64,000 nt of DNA from Symbiodinium microadriaticum (lineage: Eukaryota; Sar; Dinophyceae; Suessiales; Symbiodiniaceae), in contig LSRX01000714.1 in assembly GCA_001939145.1 (NCBI GenBank), positions 189,947 to 253,946 of the forward strand. The letters are read 5' to 3'. Both the position numbers and the translations under genes were made by a program. The notes beneath the pieces were generated by a model that was given only the letters and a program-made list of their open reading frames with translations, ran no database searches and was not told where the DNA came from. Shown piece after piece: positions 29,677 to 42,300 of this stretch; the stretch's first letter is position 1; each line of letters starts with the position of its first letter.

Positions 29677-29794
29677 CAAGCGTTCGCAAGGGATCAGACG
29701 AATCTACCGTAGCCGCTGAAGGCTTGTGTGTCTTGGAGGAAAATCAGGGTCAGCCCGTCGGTGCGAGGGTTTTGAGTGGCTGCCATATTCTTCT
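29658..29794 (+). repeat. copia-2 right LTR (137 bp)
   Basis: Identical to the left LTR. It supplies the stop codon of the RNase H frame within its first 19 bases. Target duplication GTTAT follows at 29795-29799. Confidence 0.93.
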
Positions 29795-29799
29795 GTTAT

Positions 29800-30982
29800 C
29801 AGTTTGTTTGCATCTTCGGGTAAGGAAGGACTCCGCTTCGTCCGTTGCGGCTCCCTGTTCCTGTCCTCTGTGCGTTGTAGCTCATTTAATTTTGCTCTGC
29901 TTCTCTCTCTTCTGCTGTCTTTCTCGCTCTCGCTCTCAAACCGCAATGCGCACGGACTGATCGAAGATAATTTCGCCTTCAACTACCCATCACTGTAATC
30001 GCGAGTTATTATGCTCGCATTGGCAATGACATCCGAATCTTTCGGCATCTGCATGGGTGTGGCCGCCTGTAACTCTCTGACATCTGCTGCGTGCTTCAGC
30101 ATGATTTTTCAAGAATTGCATGCCATTCGTGATGAACTGTTCGCTACTGGCGGGCGAATTTGCTCATGGCACCTTGCGAGCTCGGCGAATTCCGAGATTC
30201 GCGTTCATGGAGTGAAAGACGTGTGACTCACATAGACCATCTCACACCTTCTCAACTCGCTGATGGCCCTGCAGATACATCAGATAAGTGTGGCACGAAC
30301 GTAGCATGCCGCATCCAGTTGCTGAAGGGTTTGCCCTAGTCACTAGTCGATCTTCCCCTTCTTCTGCTGGTCAGCCGTGCAGTCACCGCTTCGGCCGTTG
30401 TCCTCTTCTTTGTTCTTTGGTGAGGAGCATTGCAATGTGACGGGTGCATGGGATTGGGTCGGCATGTGTTATCCAGTTATCCAGGTTGTTAAAGTAAAAC
30501 TCGTCTGGAAGACTTGCGGAAAAGACTCAGTCAACTCCAGTGGCCGCTTGGGGCCTTCAACTCGAAAGCGGCTGTGATGCCGGACCCTGCCCATGTGCGA
30601 GACGCCTTGAAGCGGCTCCCCATGACGAATCCCCTTCCTGCGACACGGGTGAGGATCCTTGGCTTCGGAGGCCGACATGATCTTCGAGCCTAGGCCGAGT
30701 CGGGTCCGGCTCAGGGTGTTTTTTGGGCATCAGGATTTGGCCTTTGTCCAAGCTGCTTGTGCAGTGCTCTCTTCGAACGTTGGGGTTGTGACTGTTCTTC
30801 AAAAGAATGAGGAATGGTGGCCAAAGTGCCGGCGTTTCGCATGGCTGCAGACCTCCAGAGCCTTGTCCGCTCCAAGAAGCTTGTCAGGTTGGTTTCCGAC
30901 AGATCGGAAGTTTGAGATTTTTAAAGTTTCGGGCTCTCGAGAATCTCAGCACTGCAGCCTGTGCTCGAGCCAAGACTGAAAG
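29800..30982. other. intronic sequence, possible upstream exons of the exonuclease gene
   Basis: No confident exon. Stretches near 30570-30630 and 30665-30850 have protein-like composition in the + frames (for example VRLRVFFGHQDLAFVQAACAVL) and could be earlier exons of the exonuclease found downstream, but I cannot align them to the family. Confidence 0.35.
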
Positions 30983-31617
30983 GCCCCAATTCCGGGACGT
31001 CCAGCGCGGTCATGGGCCCAAGAAGAAGCTGCCTGGGCTCTCGAAGCTGGTGCGGGGCACGGTGGAGGGCCGGTTGCCCACGGCATTCCTGCTGTTCTGT
31101 TTGGAGAGGCCCAGAAGATCTTGGGAAAGCCCTTGGACAAGTCCCTTCAAGTCTCCGACTGGTCGGCGAGGCCTGGTCCCTGAAGTCACCTTTCTCATCC
31201 ATTATGCAAGTACACATAAACCACAACGGTCACTCTGACCACAGCCCTGTGCGTCATGGCCCAGTATCTGGGCCTTTGTGAGGTTGAGGGCGCCCCAGGA
31301 AAGGATTTCGCGCCTCATTGCAGCTTGACACACACCTCGCCCCTCGCCCCCGGGCTTGAGTGTTCGCGTCGCACTGAACTCCAGGCCTGCTACGTAGAAC
31401 CAAAGTAGCTGCTCTGACCTCCAAAGGCAGGAGGAACCGCACCACCCCCCCTCCCTGAGAGCAGCTCAGGGCCTGGGCCGGTAGCTCGAGCCATGAGCGA
31501 TGAACCAGCTTCGCGACAGGCCTCTCACAGCAGCGCAGCTCGAGTATGCGGCGCTGGATGCTTGGGTTTTGTTTCTTGGCCTTCATGCTTTAGGTCAGAC
31601 TATTCAGAATGTTCAGA
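30983..31617 (+). CDS. 3'-5' exonuclease (DEDDy, EXD2/Mut-7/WRN-like), C-terminal exons
   Basis: Three exons fit: about 30983-31047 (FRDVQRGHGPKKKLPGLSKL, donor GT), 31109-31170 (AQKILGKPLDKSLQVSDWSA, donor GC) and 31520 to about 31617 (PLTAAQLEYAALDAWVLFLG). Joined in frame they give the typical end of the RNase D-like fold. In this fold the Tyr and Asp of YAALDA are catalytic or metal-binding in DEDDy nucleases. Acceptors are AG followed by G. The first two acidic motifs (the DxE box) were not found, so this is partial or its 5' exons are unrecognised. It lies inside the 30-kb helicase intron on the same strand. Confidence 0.7.
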
Positions 31618-32088
31618 TGTTCTCAGGCCCGTGTGCCGAGCGCGCACAGAGCCTCAAGATCTTGAGTTGCATGCTTGATCTCTTGCCAACTCCTCTTTGG
31701 GAGAGGCTTTTTCTCCAAGGCGCAATCAAGAAATGACAGAAGAACACGAGCAAGGCTTAAACATGGGCATAGAGCTGCCGAAACGGCCCGCACGCGTATT
31801 CGGATGTGGCCGGGCTGTTTGCAGAGTGCACAGGGCAGGGCGGTAGAGAGAGCTGCTTGCGCGAAATTCAAAATAGCTTCGGTGCATACCAGCGCATTGC
31901 AGCAAGGCAGAGCTTTGAAAACCAACAGAGACAGAGAGAGGGAGGTTCCCTCACTTCTTTGCCTGTGGTGAGAGAGCGGGAGGGTGAGAAGGGGAAGAAG
32001 GAGAATGGTAAGAGAGAGAGAGAGAGAGAGGTGCGCGCTCGCGCGCGGAGGGCTGGGGACGGACCTACCCCAGTTCTCCCCACCTGGT

Positions 32089-32119
<31 letters not shown>

Positions 32120-33279
32120 CATGCAAGACTTCTCGTTGTGTACTTTCTGGCTGTAGCCTGGCTGTAGTGTGGCATAGCTTTTGTATCGGTTTTCACCTTG
32201 AAATCCCCGGGGCGGGGCCTTGGGCCCGAGGGGCCTATGGGAGAGAGGCGGCAGAGGAGACAAAAGATCGAGATGGCAGCCATGAGAACCTTCCCTTCAA
32301 GTCTGCACAAAAGATAGAAAAGAAAAACGCATTCATGCAGCAGAGTAGTATGTGCGTGTAAGATGCATTCAAAAGGGCATCAGGGCTGACGAGGGTGGGG
32401 ACACCCATGCACTGGAAGTAAGCCTAATCAGCTCTACTGGAACCGCTGCGAGTTTTGATGACTACGACTACAATTTTCTCTTCTTGTACGGTTGTAGTGG
32501 CTATCCAACAAATTCGTCGGGGTACAGAAAAAAGTGCTCGTGATTGGCTGTCAAGTCTCCCAGGCACATGAGACTCGACTGACACTTTCGCTAGGTTTCC
32601 ACATTGTCCCGATCGCAAAAGCACTGGTACTTTGCTGTCAAAGTGAGGGATCGGCTGCCTCAAAGTCCGCTCAGTCATCGCATTCTCAAGAAGGTTTCAA
32701 TCACACCGGCGGGCGCAAGTGCAGAATTCTGAGTAGAAGGCTGTGCATGGCCTAAGTGCGCAATTTTTTAAGACAACTCTTAGTCGTTGAAGACGAGCAC
32801 GGCTGACGATCACAGTAATTTTGGGTTTGCACGGGGTCCTCCAATTCGGGTCTGGCACAAATTGTGCGGACGATCAGGCAAAACTTGGCGTGCATGTTGC
32901 GAGCGTGACCTCAAGTTCTCGCATGCAAGCACTCCACGGAGGTTGAGCAGACGTTAACAAGCTGCTGCTGTGTTTTTGAAAAGAGCCGACGCACACACCC
33001 CGGTGTGCAGAAGACGGCCGAGCGAAAGGGATCTTTGTCTGTTCTGCAGAAATCTGGATCAGGGGTGCGTGTTGACTTGACACTCCCTGTACTAGGGCGG
33101 CCTGGCCTAGGCTGAGAATCATGGACAAGGTCGAGACAAACAGCACTGAGACAGCAGCGGCTCAAGCGGACAAAAAGAAAACTATAGCCAGCCAGGCATT
33201 TGTAAGCATGGCACCTGCCCTTCGTGTGTTTCGTGGCTAACTGGCACAAGGAGGGTAGGATGGTAGCGCTGCCATGAAG
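31618..33279. other. intronic sequence with GA microsatellite
   Basis: No exon recognised. It contains two GA blocks (listed separately) around an alternating GCGCGCTCGCGCGCG stretch (about 32034-32048), which could adopt an unusual helix. The right end, 33278-33279, is the AG acceptor of the helicase exon. Confidence 0.5.
32011..32120. repeat. GA dinucleotide repeats flanking an alternating GC stretch
   Basis: GA repeats at about 32011-32031 and 32091-32115 enclose a GC-alternating block and the sequence CCCAGTTCTCCCCACC. Simple-sequence DNA; no coding signal. Confidence 0.85.
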
Positions 33280-35707
33280 GACCTGAAACTTGACAAGATT
33301 CAGCAGTTTGTCCTGGACGAGTGCGACAAGTGCCTCGACAAAGTGGACATGCGAAAGGAGAAGCGAAGAAGCTGAGCTCAGCTCTCCGCCTCTTTTTTTG
33401 GCCTCTCCGCCTCGGTGAGAGGACGTGCAGCAGATCTTCATGGAGACGCCGAAGAAGAAGCAGGCCAGGCCAGTCAGCGTAACGCCTGTACTGTGGGGGT
33501 TTCGGCGCCGCTCAGTGGGAGGTGCTAGGGGCTATCTAGGGACTCTGTGCTCTCCCTACTCTGTGAGGTCATGATGTTCAGCGCGACGATGTCTGCGGAG
33601 ACCCGAGCACTCTGCAAAAAGTTCATGCAGGCCAGGCGCCTGCCATGGGGCATGGAGCAATGGGACTCGGTCCAAGTGGGCCCCTTCGAACCCTGGCCTT
33701 TCATTCTCAGCGACGGAATTCCAAGCAAGACCCAGGATCCGCACGAGATCCGGGTTGACGAGGAGTCGAAGCTTACTCTGCACGGTCTCCTCCAGTACTA
33801 TGTGAAGCTCACTGAGAAGGAGACAATGGTTGCGGTTGCACCTCGTGGTTGGTTCCGATAGTGTTCCTGAGCCTTCCGTTGGGGATTCCTTGGACATGTT
33901 TGCCTTGTGACAAAACGTCGTGTCTTGTTCTCGTAGACCGCAGCCGGATGGCTTTGTGCAGGAGAAGAACCGAAAGCTGAACGACCTTCTCGATGCTCTG
34001 GAGTTCAACCAGGCTGCAGCATCTCAAGCTTTGCCGCCCAGAAACGCAGAAACCAAGAAGCATGCCACTCATCCTTACCTCGCGGGATGACAAATGGGTT
34101 CGCTGTCTCTCGAGTTGTCGGTAAGGCTTCTTTGCTTGCAACAAGCCCAACCGGAGCACGAAGACCAACGCACCGATGCGCGAACACACCAATCTCCACA
34201 AAGACACCAGTACACCAGCACAACGAATCACCAATGTATCAACCCACCATGCACAAATCTGCCAACCAAATGCAGGTCGTTATCTTCGTCAAGTCTGTGC
34301 AGCGGGCCATCGCGCTGGACAAGCTGCTTGTGACCTGGCCAGAAAGGGATCTGGTGCAGTGACGAGCAACACCGAGCAATTTGTTCTGGTGGATGGTGCG
34401 ATCTCGGCAGTCTAAGTTTAACACGGCTTGTTCGGGCTTTCTTGTGCCCAATAGAGCTTAACCATGAAATGCCAGGGCTCTTTTCTTAACGCCAAGCCTG
34501 GCACTGTGAGGGCTTTGGAACAATGAGGCTTTATAGAGCACAAGAAGGTGCACGCCATTGCCCTTGCGTGCGTCTGCAACTTTGCTTCTGCTTTTGCAAG
34601 CCAACGACGTCCTTACTGGTTTGGAGGGGGGTGTACATTGGGGGGCCATCAGCCACCCATGGTAACGAAGCCTTAGCAAGCAATATGAAGCCCCCATAGC
34701 CATTACTCAATTGTACAGCCCATCTGCGACATACCGGCATAGCAGAGGCTTAATGCCAGATGTGTCCCTGCTTTTTTGAGCTAGAACGTGTGCACGCCGT
34801 GGCCGAGGTCGAATGCAATTTTCCTTCTATTGCCATCCACTCGGGCCTTCAACAGGAAGACACCTGGCTCGAAAGGTGTGCGGCGACTGTAATCTTCTCA
34901 GCAGGTCGAATCTCAGATGTTCGCAATCTGTACCGGACTGAGGACCGCATTGCTCGGTATAAGCAGTTCAAAGAGTTTCAGAAGCGGATCATGGTGCCCT
35001 GAGCCGCACAGTTGGGAGAGCGCATGCTTTGGATCTGATCTCTTTGTCCAGGTATCCACGGATCTCTTCGGGCGTGGCATCGACATCGAGCGAGTGAACA
35101 TTGTTATCAACTATGACATGCCGGACGAGAGCAACTCGACCAGACTGGCGACAAACCCCTTCCATCTGCATCGAAGAAACAGACCCTTCCGGCATTGCGG
35201 CACCATCACTTCACGTGTCTGCTTGTGCAACCTTTTTTTCGCTTCATATTGCAGAGTGTTTACTTGATTGACTAGACTTGTTCTCGGTTTCTTGCCGTGA
35301 AGCCGCTTGGAAGGTGACTCCTACCTCCATCGTGTCGGTCGTGCCGGACGCTTCGGCACCAAGGCGCGGCACGGTACTGTTGACCTTCAGCCATTCTTCT
35401 AGGCCTTGTCGATTTTTGTGGGCTTCAAGCTTTCTGGGCATCGGTTCTTTGTTGATGTTTTGGGTTTCGAAAGGAATGTCAGTTGCTGGCAGGGTCTCGC
35501 GATCACCTTCGTGGCGACGGACGAGGATCAAGAGGTGAAGATCAGCTTTGGCTTTGCACTTTTCTGCTTGCAGCTTTGTTGGTTGCCTCACCTGCCTTCC
35601 GTCTCCATGTCTCTTCTGTCTCTTTCGGGTTGGCAAGGGAGGGAGGCTCTCTCTGCTGGGTTCCCCCTCCTGGTCAGGTCCTGAAGAAGGTGCAGGAAAG
35701 ATTCGAG
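33280..35707 (+). CDS. DDX39B: UAP56/DDX39 (Sub2) DECD-box RNA helicase, exons of the second half
   Basis: Continuation of the gene begun at 1198. Exons: 33280-33357, 33422-33463, 33568-33630, 33736-33819, 33962-34012, 34276-34329, 34808-34858, 34943-34993, 35052-35130, 35314-35363, 35493-35534, 35678-35707. They encode the DECD box (FVLDECDK), DVQQIF, motif III (FSATMS), the linker and second RecA lobe ([45 protein letters not shown]), motif V ([21 protein letters not shown]) and motif VI ([12 protein letters not shown]), then GLAITFV and [10 protein letters not shown]. No stop interrupts the join. Donors here are GA, GC or GT; acceptors are all AG|G. The C-terminal 15 residues are unsure: VKELPE near 36076-36096 and IDT before a TGA at 36292-36294 are candidates. 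The gene appears functional. Confidence 0.9.
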
Positions 35708-38017
35708 GCGGGATGGCGCGGTATGAGCAGAGCTTCAGGACTCTGGACGGGACCGGTGGCAAGCATGATGATGATGCCATCTAGACCACGTTCCATCTTT
35801 ATGTTCGCCTTGTCCAAAATATTCCAACTTGGTACTCTACGTCTAATCGTTTGCCAAGTCATGCCGAGTCCTTTCCCTCTTGCTTTGACCGCTAAGGTTG
35901 CTCAGGCTTTGAAGCAGTTTTGGGAGAGAGCAAGAGCAGAGCCAAGAATTCGACTTTCGGGCCTTCTCCGACATATCAGATGAAGAGGGGGTGCTGGAAT
36001 GCTTTCTCGCAAGCTACCCTCGGACTGGATTTTCAAGATCAAGGATCCACACAGAGGGTAGGGTCGCCGGCCACTTTGTGAAAGAACTGCCAGAGTACCA
36101 TCGCTGTGCAAGGCTGCATTTGTCCGCTCATTGCTGCAAGATCTACTTCCGGGCTCGCCTTTTCTGGATGTTGAATGATGTCGACCCCCAAGTCTGCACG
36201 CCATGAAGGGCCCCAGGGACCACAAAGTGGTAATGTTCGAAAACCAAGCAGAGAAAGCAGAGAACACCGAATCGATACCATGGCATCACGGTGAAAGGAA
36301 GCCGTCAGAGGTGCGTCGCGACTGCCCAATCCCCCCGATGCAGATTCGAATGCCGAGTCGTGGAGTCAGTCGACGGATTTACCATAGGCATGCTCCTTCT
36401 CACCTACATGCTTGTCGTGGTATCGATGGCAACAGGAGGACGCAAGAAACAGAAACGCATCGTGCAAGTCACAGATCGCCTGCACCAAAGCCTCGAAACT
36501 GCCTCGATCCTGGAGTCCAGAACAGAGCTGCCGATTGCAACTGAGAAAAGATGCTCATGGCGGTGTTTCAGCGTGGCACAATGGGGCGCTAAGGCCTTGG
36601 CTCATAATCAGCAGGGAAAGTTCCGCTGGAAAGTTGGGACACAACCTCCCAGATGCAGACAGACTTTCAGCTGCCAGTCGTTTGCTGACCATGTCGACAT
36701 GCTCGTATTGCTACGTGACGAGATGTGGTGGGCCTTGGGTATTGGAATGAGGCTTCGAGAACGCACCAGCAAACACAGAGAAGGAGGAAGTGTCTTCTTC
36801 GTACCAAGGGTTCAGGGCTGTGTGCAACAGGTACTAAGCAGATCGGACAGACTTAAGCCTCCTTTCTCGAGCCAAGCTTTCTGAAGCTAGTAGTACATGC
36901 ACCGCGATTCCACACAAATGTTCCAGTCGGGTAGTTGGCTTAGGCGATGCATTAGTTTTTCCTCCGTATGAAAGCCTTTTTGTAGCCATCGTGCCTGTCT
37001 AAGCCCCCAGAAGCCTCAAGCGCTGGTCCTGCGTGGGCAGCAGCTTGCAGGTGCACTATATGATCGCACATTAGCCTACAGCTCCTGAACGAAACTTGAG
37101 CAGTGGAGTCCAACATTGTCGAGGATGCGGACACAGATTCGCTCTTCAGCCACCATTGGCCGGTAGAGACACAATTTCGAGGCGACATTCACCTGCATGC
37201 AAGTTCCATGAAGGAAGGCGTCGGTAGGTTTTGGCGTGCACCGTGGCGCGCCCAAAACCTGTTAATACCTGCACAACACAGCGAGCATCATGGCGACAGC
37301 GATGATTTTTGCATATCTCTGCAGTGTCCAGTAAGGGCACCGTGACTCCCGTGTCACGAGAGAAGTTGACATCGACAGAGGTGTTACTGGCCACGACAAG
37401 AGGGATTCACGTGCTTTGACTCGGCTGTGTGTGCACGGAGTCGCACAGTGAGTTCTTCCCATACTTCGCAGCCTCCGTGTGCTGCTGTGTGTCCTGGGAT
37501 TCGGCTGACTTGGCGAACGACGTTTGCCTTGCATCGGGGCCACCAGGGCTAGGACGCGGACGTGCGACCGAGAACGGGGGGCTCACGTAGGCAATCCCTT
37601 GGATGAACTCGGCATGCAGGAATCCTCCACGGAATCAGCCCAAAGCACAAGGCCAAAAAGACTTTCCCACCATGTGCGAGGTGAATATTGGAGAGATGCC
37701 GGCATCGATCGACACCACCTCCTACCTCAATGCCTGATCTGTCTCTGAGATGCTCTGAGCGTCCTGCTTCATGAAGCTGCGTCAGGCTTGCAGCACAGCT
37801 TAACCTGAAGTTCAAATCGGACTGCGAATTGTAATCGAGGCTAGTGGATCAAAGCTCAGTGGAGGAAAAGACTTACCAGAAGCCAGGTTTGCACTGCAAG
37901 CCACAAGACTTCTGCAGACGAGTCTGTACATCTACGACACAGCGTTGTGAATTTCTCCTCACTGGCCTGAGCTTGGTAAGCACCAACAGGGATGGTGGGG
38001 GTGGTGGAGTAGAGGGA
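35708..38017. other. downstream of helicase; possible last exons, otherwise nothing recognised
   Basis: Two weak candidates for the helicase C-terminus lie here: FVKELPE (about 36073-36096; plant homologues have DIKELPE) and IDT...stop (36271-36294; plant homologues end IDTSTYM). Neither has a clean junction pair. From 36300 to 38017 no exon, RNA or element is recognisable. Confidence 0.4.
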
Positions 38018-38325
<308 letters not shown>

Positions 38326-38648
38326 TGTGTTCCTACAATCAGGACTTTGCGAGTTTCTTTGACAACCTGTACTCTGAGTAGGACGCTTCGTGCTTGCTGT
38401 TCATCCAACAAGGCCTAATGCTTTCGGGCTCTACACCTACGACTTTAGGGGACCGTGTCACCGAAAGCTTGGTTTACAGCTGGTCGGCTAGACCAGAGAG
38501 GAGGAGTCATGGCCTTCACGGACTTCCGATGCATCCGCAGCAGGGTAGTTCTCAAGCTGACTCCAATTTGGCAAGCCGCGCCCGATATGCTCTGCAAGTG
38601 TTCATGCTATTTGCTGACCGTAACAGCCTTAGAAGGTCCTGGACAGTC

Positions 38649-38728
38649 GGCTGTTTGGGAGTAGGTTTGTACGATGAGGCGGAGAGGTGGCTGTTTGGGA
38701 ATAGGTTTGTGTGATGAGGCAGCTAGGT
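38649..38728. repeat. 40-bp tandem duplication
   Basis: Two adjacent copies beginning GGCTGTTTGGGA (38649 and 38689) are each 40 bases and differ at several positions. No coding role is apparent. Confidence 0.85.
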
Positions 38729-39279
38729 GATCGGCCAAGAGACGTGAGTTGAGATGCTACAGCTGCTACGGTTGCATGTCCTGCAATCAGAAAGCGGTGC
38801 TTTTCACACAGAAGTTATGAAGAGCATTCCAACCTGAGGCACAGGTTGGGTGCAGCGTCAAACTTGCAGCTCAGATCCTATTGTGGCAACCAAAAGCCAG
38901 TCGTACACTTGTACACGCCTTATCGTGGTTCTTGAACTCTCGATGTCAATCCACTATGTGAGGTGCCAGTTCTTAGTGCAGAAGCGGCTTGTAACAAGCA
39001 CAAAACCCCCAACCTGATGCGAACAACAGGACCTGCCCAGACTGTGGCTCAATCGTGCTGGGTTGCAGTGCCAGGGCACAGCATCCGCCGGACAGACAGG
39101 TAGTGGAGCAAACCTGGATCTATGCTTGGCGAAAGGTTTTGGTCAACTCTAAACTGCACCAGTACCTCCGAGTGCTGTGCCCAGCTTAGAGACACGACCG
39201 GATCCGCGCTAGCAAAACAGGGGAAGCGCATCTCCACCATCATCAGGCAGAATTCCCGGTCACCTTCACCTTGTCCCTC

Positions 39280-39362
39280 CTCGTCTTCGTCGTCACTGTC
39301 GAGGTGGCAGTCGTCGTCATCATCATCGTCATCATCGTCACCACCATCATCATCACCACCAT
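39280..39362. repeat. TCG/TCA triplet repeat
   Basis: Irregular CCTCGTCTTCGTCGTC followed by CATCATCATCGTCATC-type triplets, ending in CACCACCATCATC. Low-complexity DNA. Confidence 0.85.
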
Positions 39363-42300
39363 GTCTCTGAGGGTCTGGAAATGAACCTTGGTTGAAACGT
39401 GGTGTGTGACCGAGGCCTTCTCGACTGCCTTCGCATCGCAGGCTCGTCGGCTTTACTCCCTTTCAGCCTGTAGTGACGGGACCCGACTGGCCTCCGGGTC
39501 TGGGTCGGGAGCACGGCAGCAAGACGGCTACAGGAAAGCAATGGAAGCCAAGCATCAAGACGCGCCGCATGTAAATTACACAACTCCTCAGAGGAGCGGC
39601 CCAAGGCCCAAAAAAAAGACACCGAAACCTTAGGACGATTCGGACCCCCTTTTTTGAGGGGGAGAAGCGAGGGAAGCCACCGGAAGGTTGAGTGAACCTC
39701 AAGCCCTGAAACGGCCTGCTTGCAGGCCCCTAGACGTGTTTCGCAGACCCTAAATCCAAAGAGCAGCGTTCTGGACTCGCTTTGCTGGTAGTTACCACGT
39801 CAAGCAATAAAGGGAGTAGACTGACCGGCAAGTCTTTGTCAAGAGTAGGTTCCTGCTTGCTGTCACGTGCTGGAAGGATGCTCCGAGGTAACTGCCCAGT
39901 CAGAGGTTTTGTAGGATTAATGTTACTAGTAGCTGCCTCGAGATCATTGGAGGTTCAGAACCTCAACTCGCTTGGAGCTATGTCGCAGCAGCAGCAGCAG
40001 GCACGAGCCACGCCAAATGACATGGTAGCAGATTTTGCCAGTAAACCAGCATCGTTATGTGTACGACCGGCACAGTGACATCTTGTTGTTCAGGCTCAGT
40101 AGCAGGTTGTAAAAACAAGCTGTTTGCGTGGGGAGACCTGTTGAACCTGGGCAGGAAGCAAGAAAGAGCACGCTTCATAACTCCCAAGGTATTTTGCGTA
40201 GCTTCTCATGCACACTGTGCTGGCGAGCTGCAGGCATCCTGGTCAGGGCAAGTGCAGCAGTGGGAGAAGCCCTGCAGCAACATGGCTTAGAAGTGAAATT
40301 GCCACCTGTCCATCTTAATGTCGGAACCGCAGGGAGCACCTACCGTACGCAGAGTCAATCCTTCTGGACGGAGCAGTAGGACCATAAGTGTTACATGTGT
40401 TACCAAACTGTTGGGGGAAAGGTTCAAATCTGTATCTACCCATCTCTATGGATACAGATGTGGACATCAACAGGTGTGTGTTTGCATGTGGGACATCTGC
40501 GGATTTGTTTTTGAATAATTTGCAGATACACATGCATATGTTTGTTAAGAACTTTCGCATATACTATTGTGTTCCACACACATGATGCAGACGCAGTCTC
40601 AACTTCCCAAGCTCCTTGCCGTTTCACCGAGGCTTCATCGATGGCAAGGCCTCGTCCTCTCTCAGGGGTCAGGGTTCGTGAAGTAAATCTGATGAGTTGG
40701 GCAGTTTCGCGTAGACCTTGGCCCGCAAGGCTTGCTTGGCTTCCCCAGTGCTCATGCCGCTTCTCCGGTTATGAATAGAGGATGCTAGAAGTTTGATCTG
40801 AAACCGTATCTGAAACGTGTTGTCAAGAGCAGATGCGCGGAGCCTTGCGAAGGTCTTGGGCACCACTCCCACAACCGGGACTCTGTCCGGCCCTGTGCTT
40901 GTTCTGCCACGGAAGGGAAGCCTATAACCGGATGCACAAACTTGGACAGAAGGTTGTAAGTTGTTGGATGTGATTCTTTTGCTGCCAACTTAACTTTTCC
41001 CATCTTTATAGGTTTCGCCAAGCCATCCACGGTCATGCTCAACCCACCCGAGTTTTCACCAAGGGTGTCAGCATGCTTTTGGTGTCCCGAATCAGAGTTA
41101 CACGTGAGCATAGTCGGAAGAGACGCCGGGATCCGGACTGAAGCCGGATCTTCGAATTCGTTGTGAGACTTTCCGCAACATGAAGAATGCTTCGTAAGCA
41201 GTAGAGTAGAATGAACACGAACACAAGCAGAGCTACTACATCTGACTTTTACGGCTCATGCCGATGGAAGCCACGTTTTCCGGATCCATGATTACCACAG
41301 CTTGCCATTCGGTTATGACTCTTGGTACAACGGTTGGCAAACAGAACTAGTCACCAGTCGTTGGTACTGGTACTAAAATCCGAGCCAACAGAAGGACAGG
41401 GTGGGGGGGGGAGAGGGGACTTGGGAAGGTCGGAAATGCGCTCGCAACTGCCTTGCAAGGTCCGGCTCTGTGGGAAGAGAGCTATGAATTCTGATTGGCT
41501 ACAAGAGCCGACCCTTCTCTCTCAGACTCTCTGCCCCCCAAAGAGGCTGGCAGCTTTCAACAGCTCGTGAACCCGAGGGCCGAATCGAATGCTTGAACTT
41601 ACATTTACATGGTTTTTGATGGATGTTAGCAGATGCTGGGATCCGGTAGAGGAAATGGCTGGAGTTTAACTGCAACGCGGAAGGCTCTTTGATCGGTGGA
41701 ATGAGACATCCACAGGCCCACGCAATCGATCTGTCCACGAATAGAGCCCCTTGAAGTGTGCAGTATTTTGAGATTTCAGTCGTGGGGCTGTGGCTTGTTG
41801 GGTTCGAGAGCAGGTGAGTTGCCAATATCTGCCGCTGTTTCCAGGACCTCGGCGCACCTGCTAGAATGTTTGATTGTTTGTTTAGGGTGTAGGTGGTACT
41901 TGCGACTCTCTGCGGTTCAGCCTTCAGCATTTCTTGACGGACATTCCTCAAAGCGCTTGAGATGCACCTGGTCGAGCAGACGGCATTGACCTGACATTGA
42001 CCTGTGTTGCGGATTGGACCATGAATCCGTCTGCTGCCTGCAGTATGCTTGTCGTGCAGCTGATCCTGGATACATCACTTGACAGTACCGTGGCCATGGG
42101 ATTCATGGCCCGAAGCTGTCCTGTCCATTTTCAGCCTTTGCCCCTAGAGGACCTTCTAATGCAGGTTTACTTTAAGGCGATCTGCAGCTCTCTGATCATA
42201 AGAATACTCATGGTGCCTGGGCGGATTGTCAGAGGTCCTGGGGGCTTGGACACATGTGGGCAAGGATGGAGTAGTAGGTCGCTTTCAAAAAGCAGGTGGA

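Larger units (their letters stand above)
21597..29794 (+). mobile_element. copia-2: complete Ty1/copia LTR retrotransposon
   Basis: Bounded by two identical 137-bp direct repeats (21597-21733 and 29658-29794) and the target duplication GTTAT (21592-21596, 29795-29799); the edge is ambiguous by one base. A primer site, Gag, protease, integrase, copia-type RT and RNase H follow in order, all on the + strand. Identical LTRs indicate a very recent insertion. The coding capacity is nevertheless interrupted by a frame change at a C10 run (23945-23954), an out-of-frame segment (24212-24859) and an in-frame TAA at 28726. It is unrelated to copia-1 in LTR sequence. Confidence 0.95.
3254..33279 (+). 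other. 30-kb intron of the UAP56/DDX39 gene
   Basis: The exon ending in GTPGRVLALLREK (donor GA, 3254) is followed in the protein by [17 protein letters not shown], which begins at 33280 after AG. Family alignment leaves no missing residues, so the intervening 30,026 bases behave as one intron. It contains a minisatellite, two full-length LTR retrotransposons and exons of an exonuclease gene, all on the same strand. A rearrangement or an assembly join could give the same picture; transcript reads across the junction would settle it. Confidence 0.65.
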
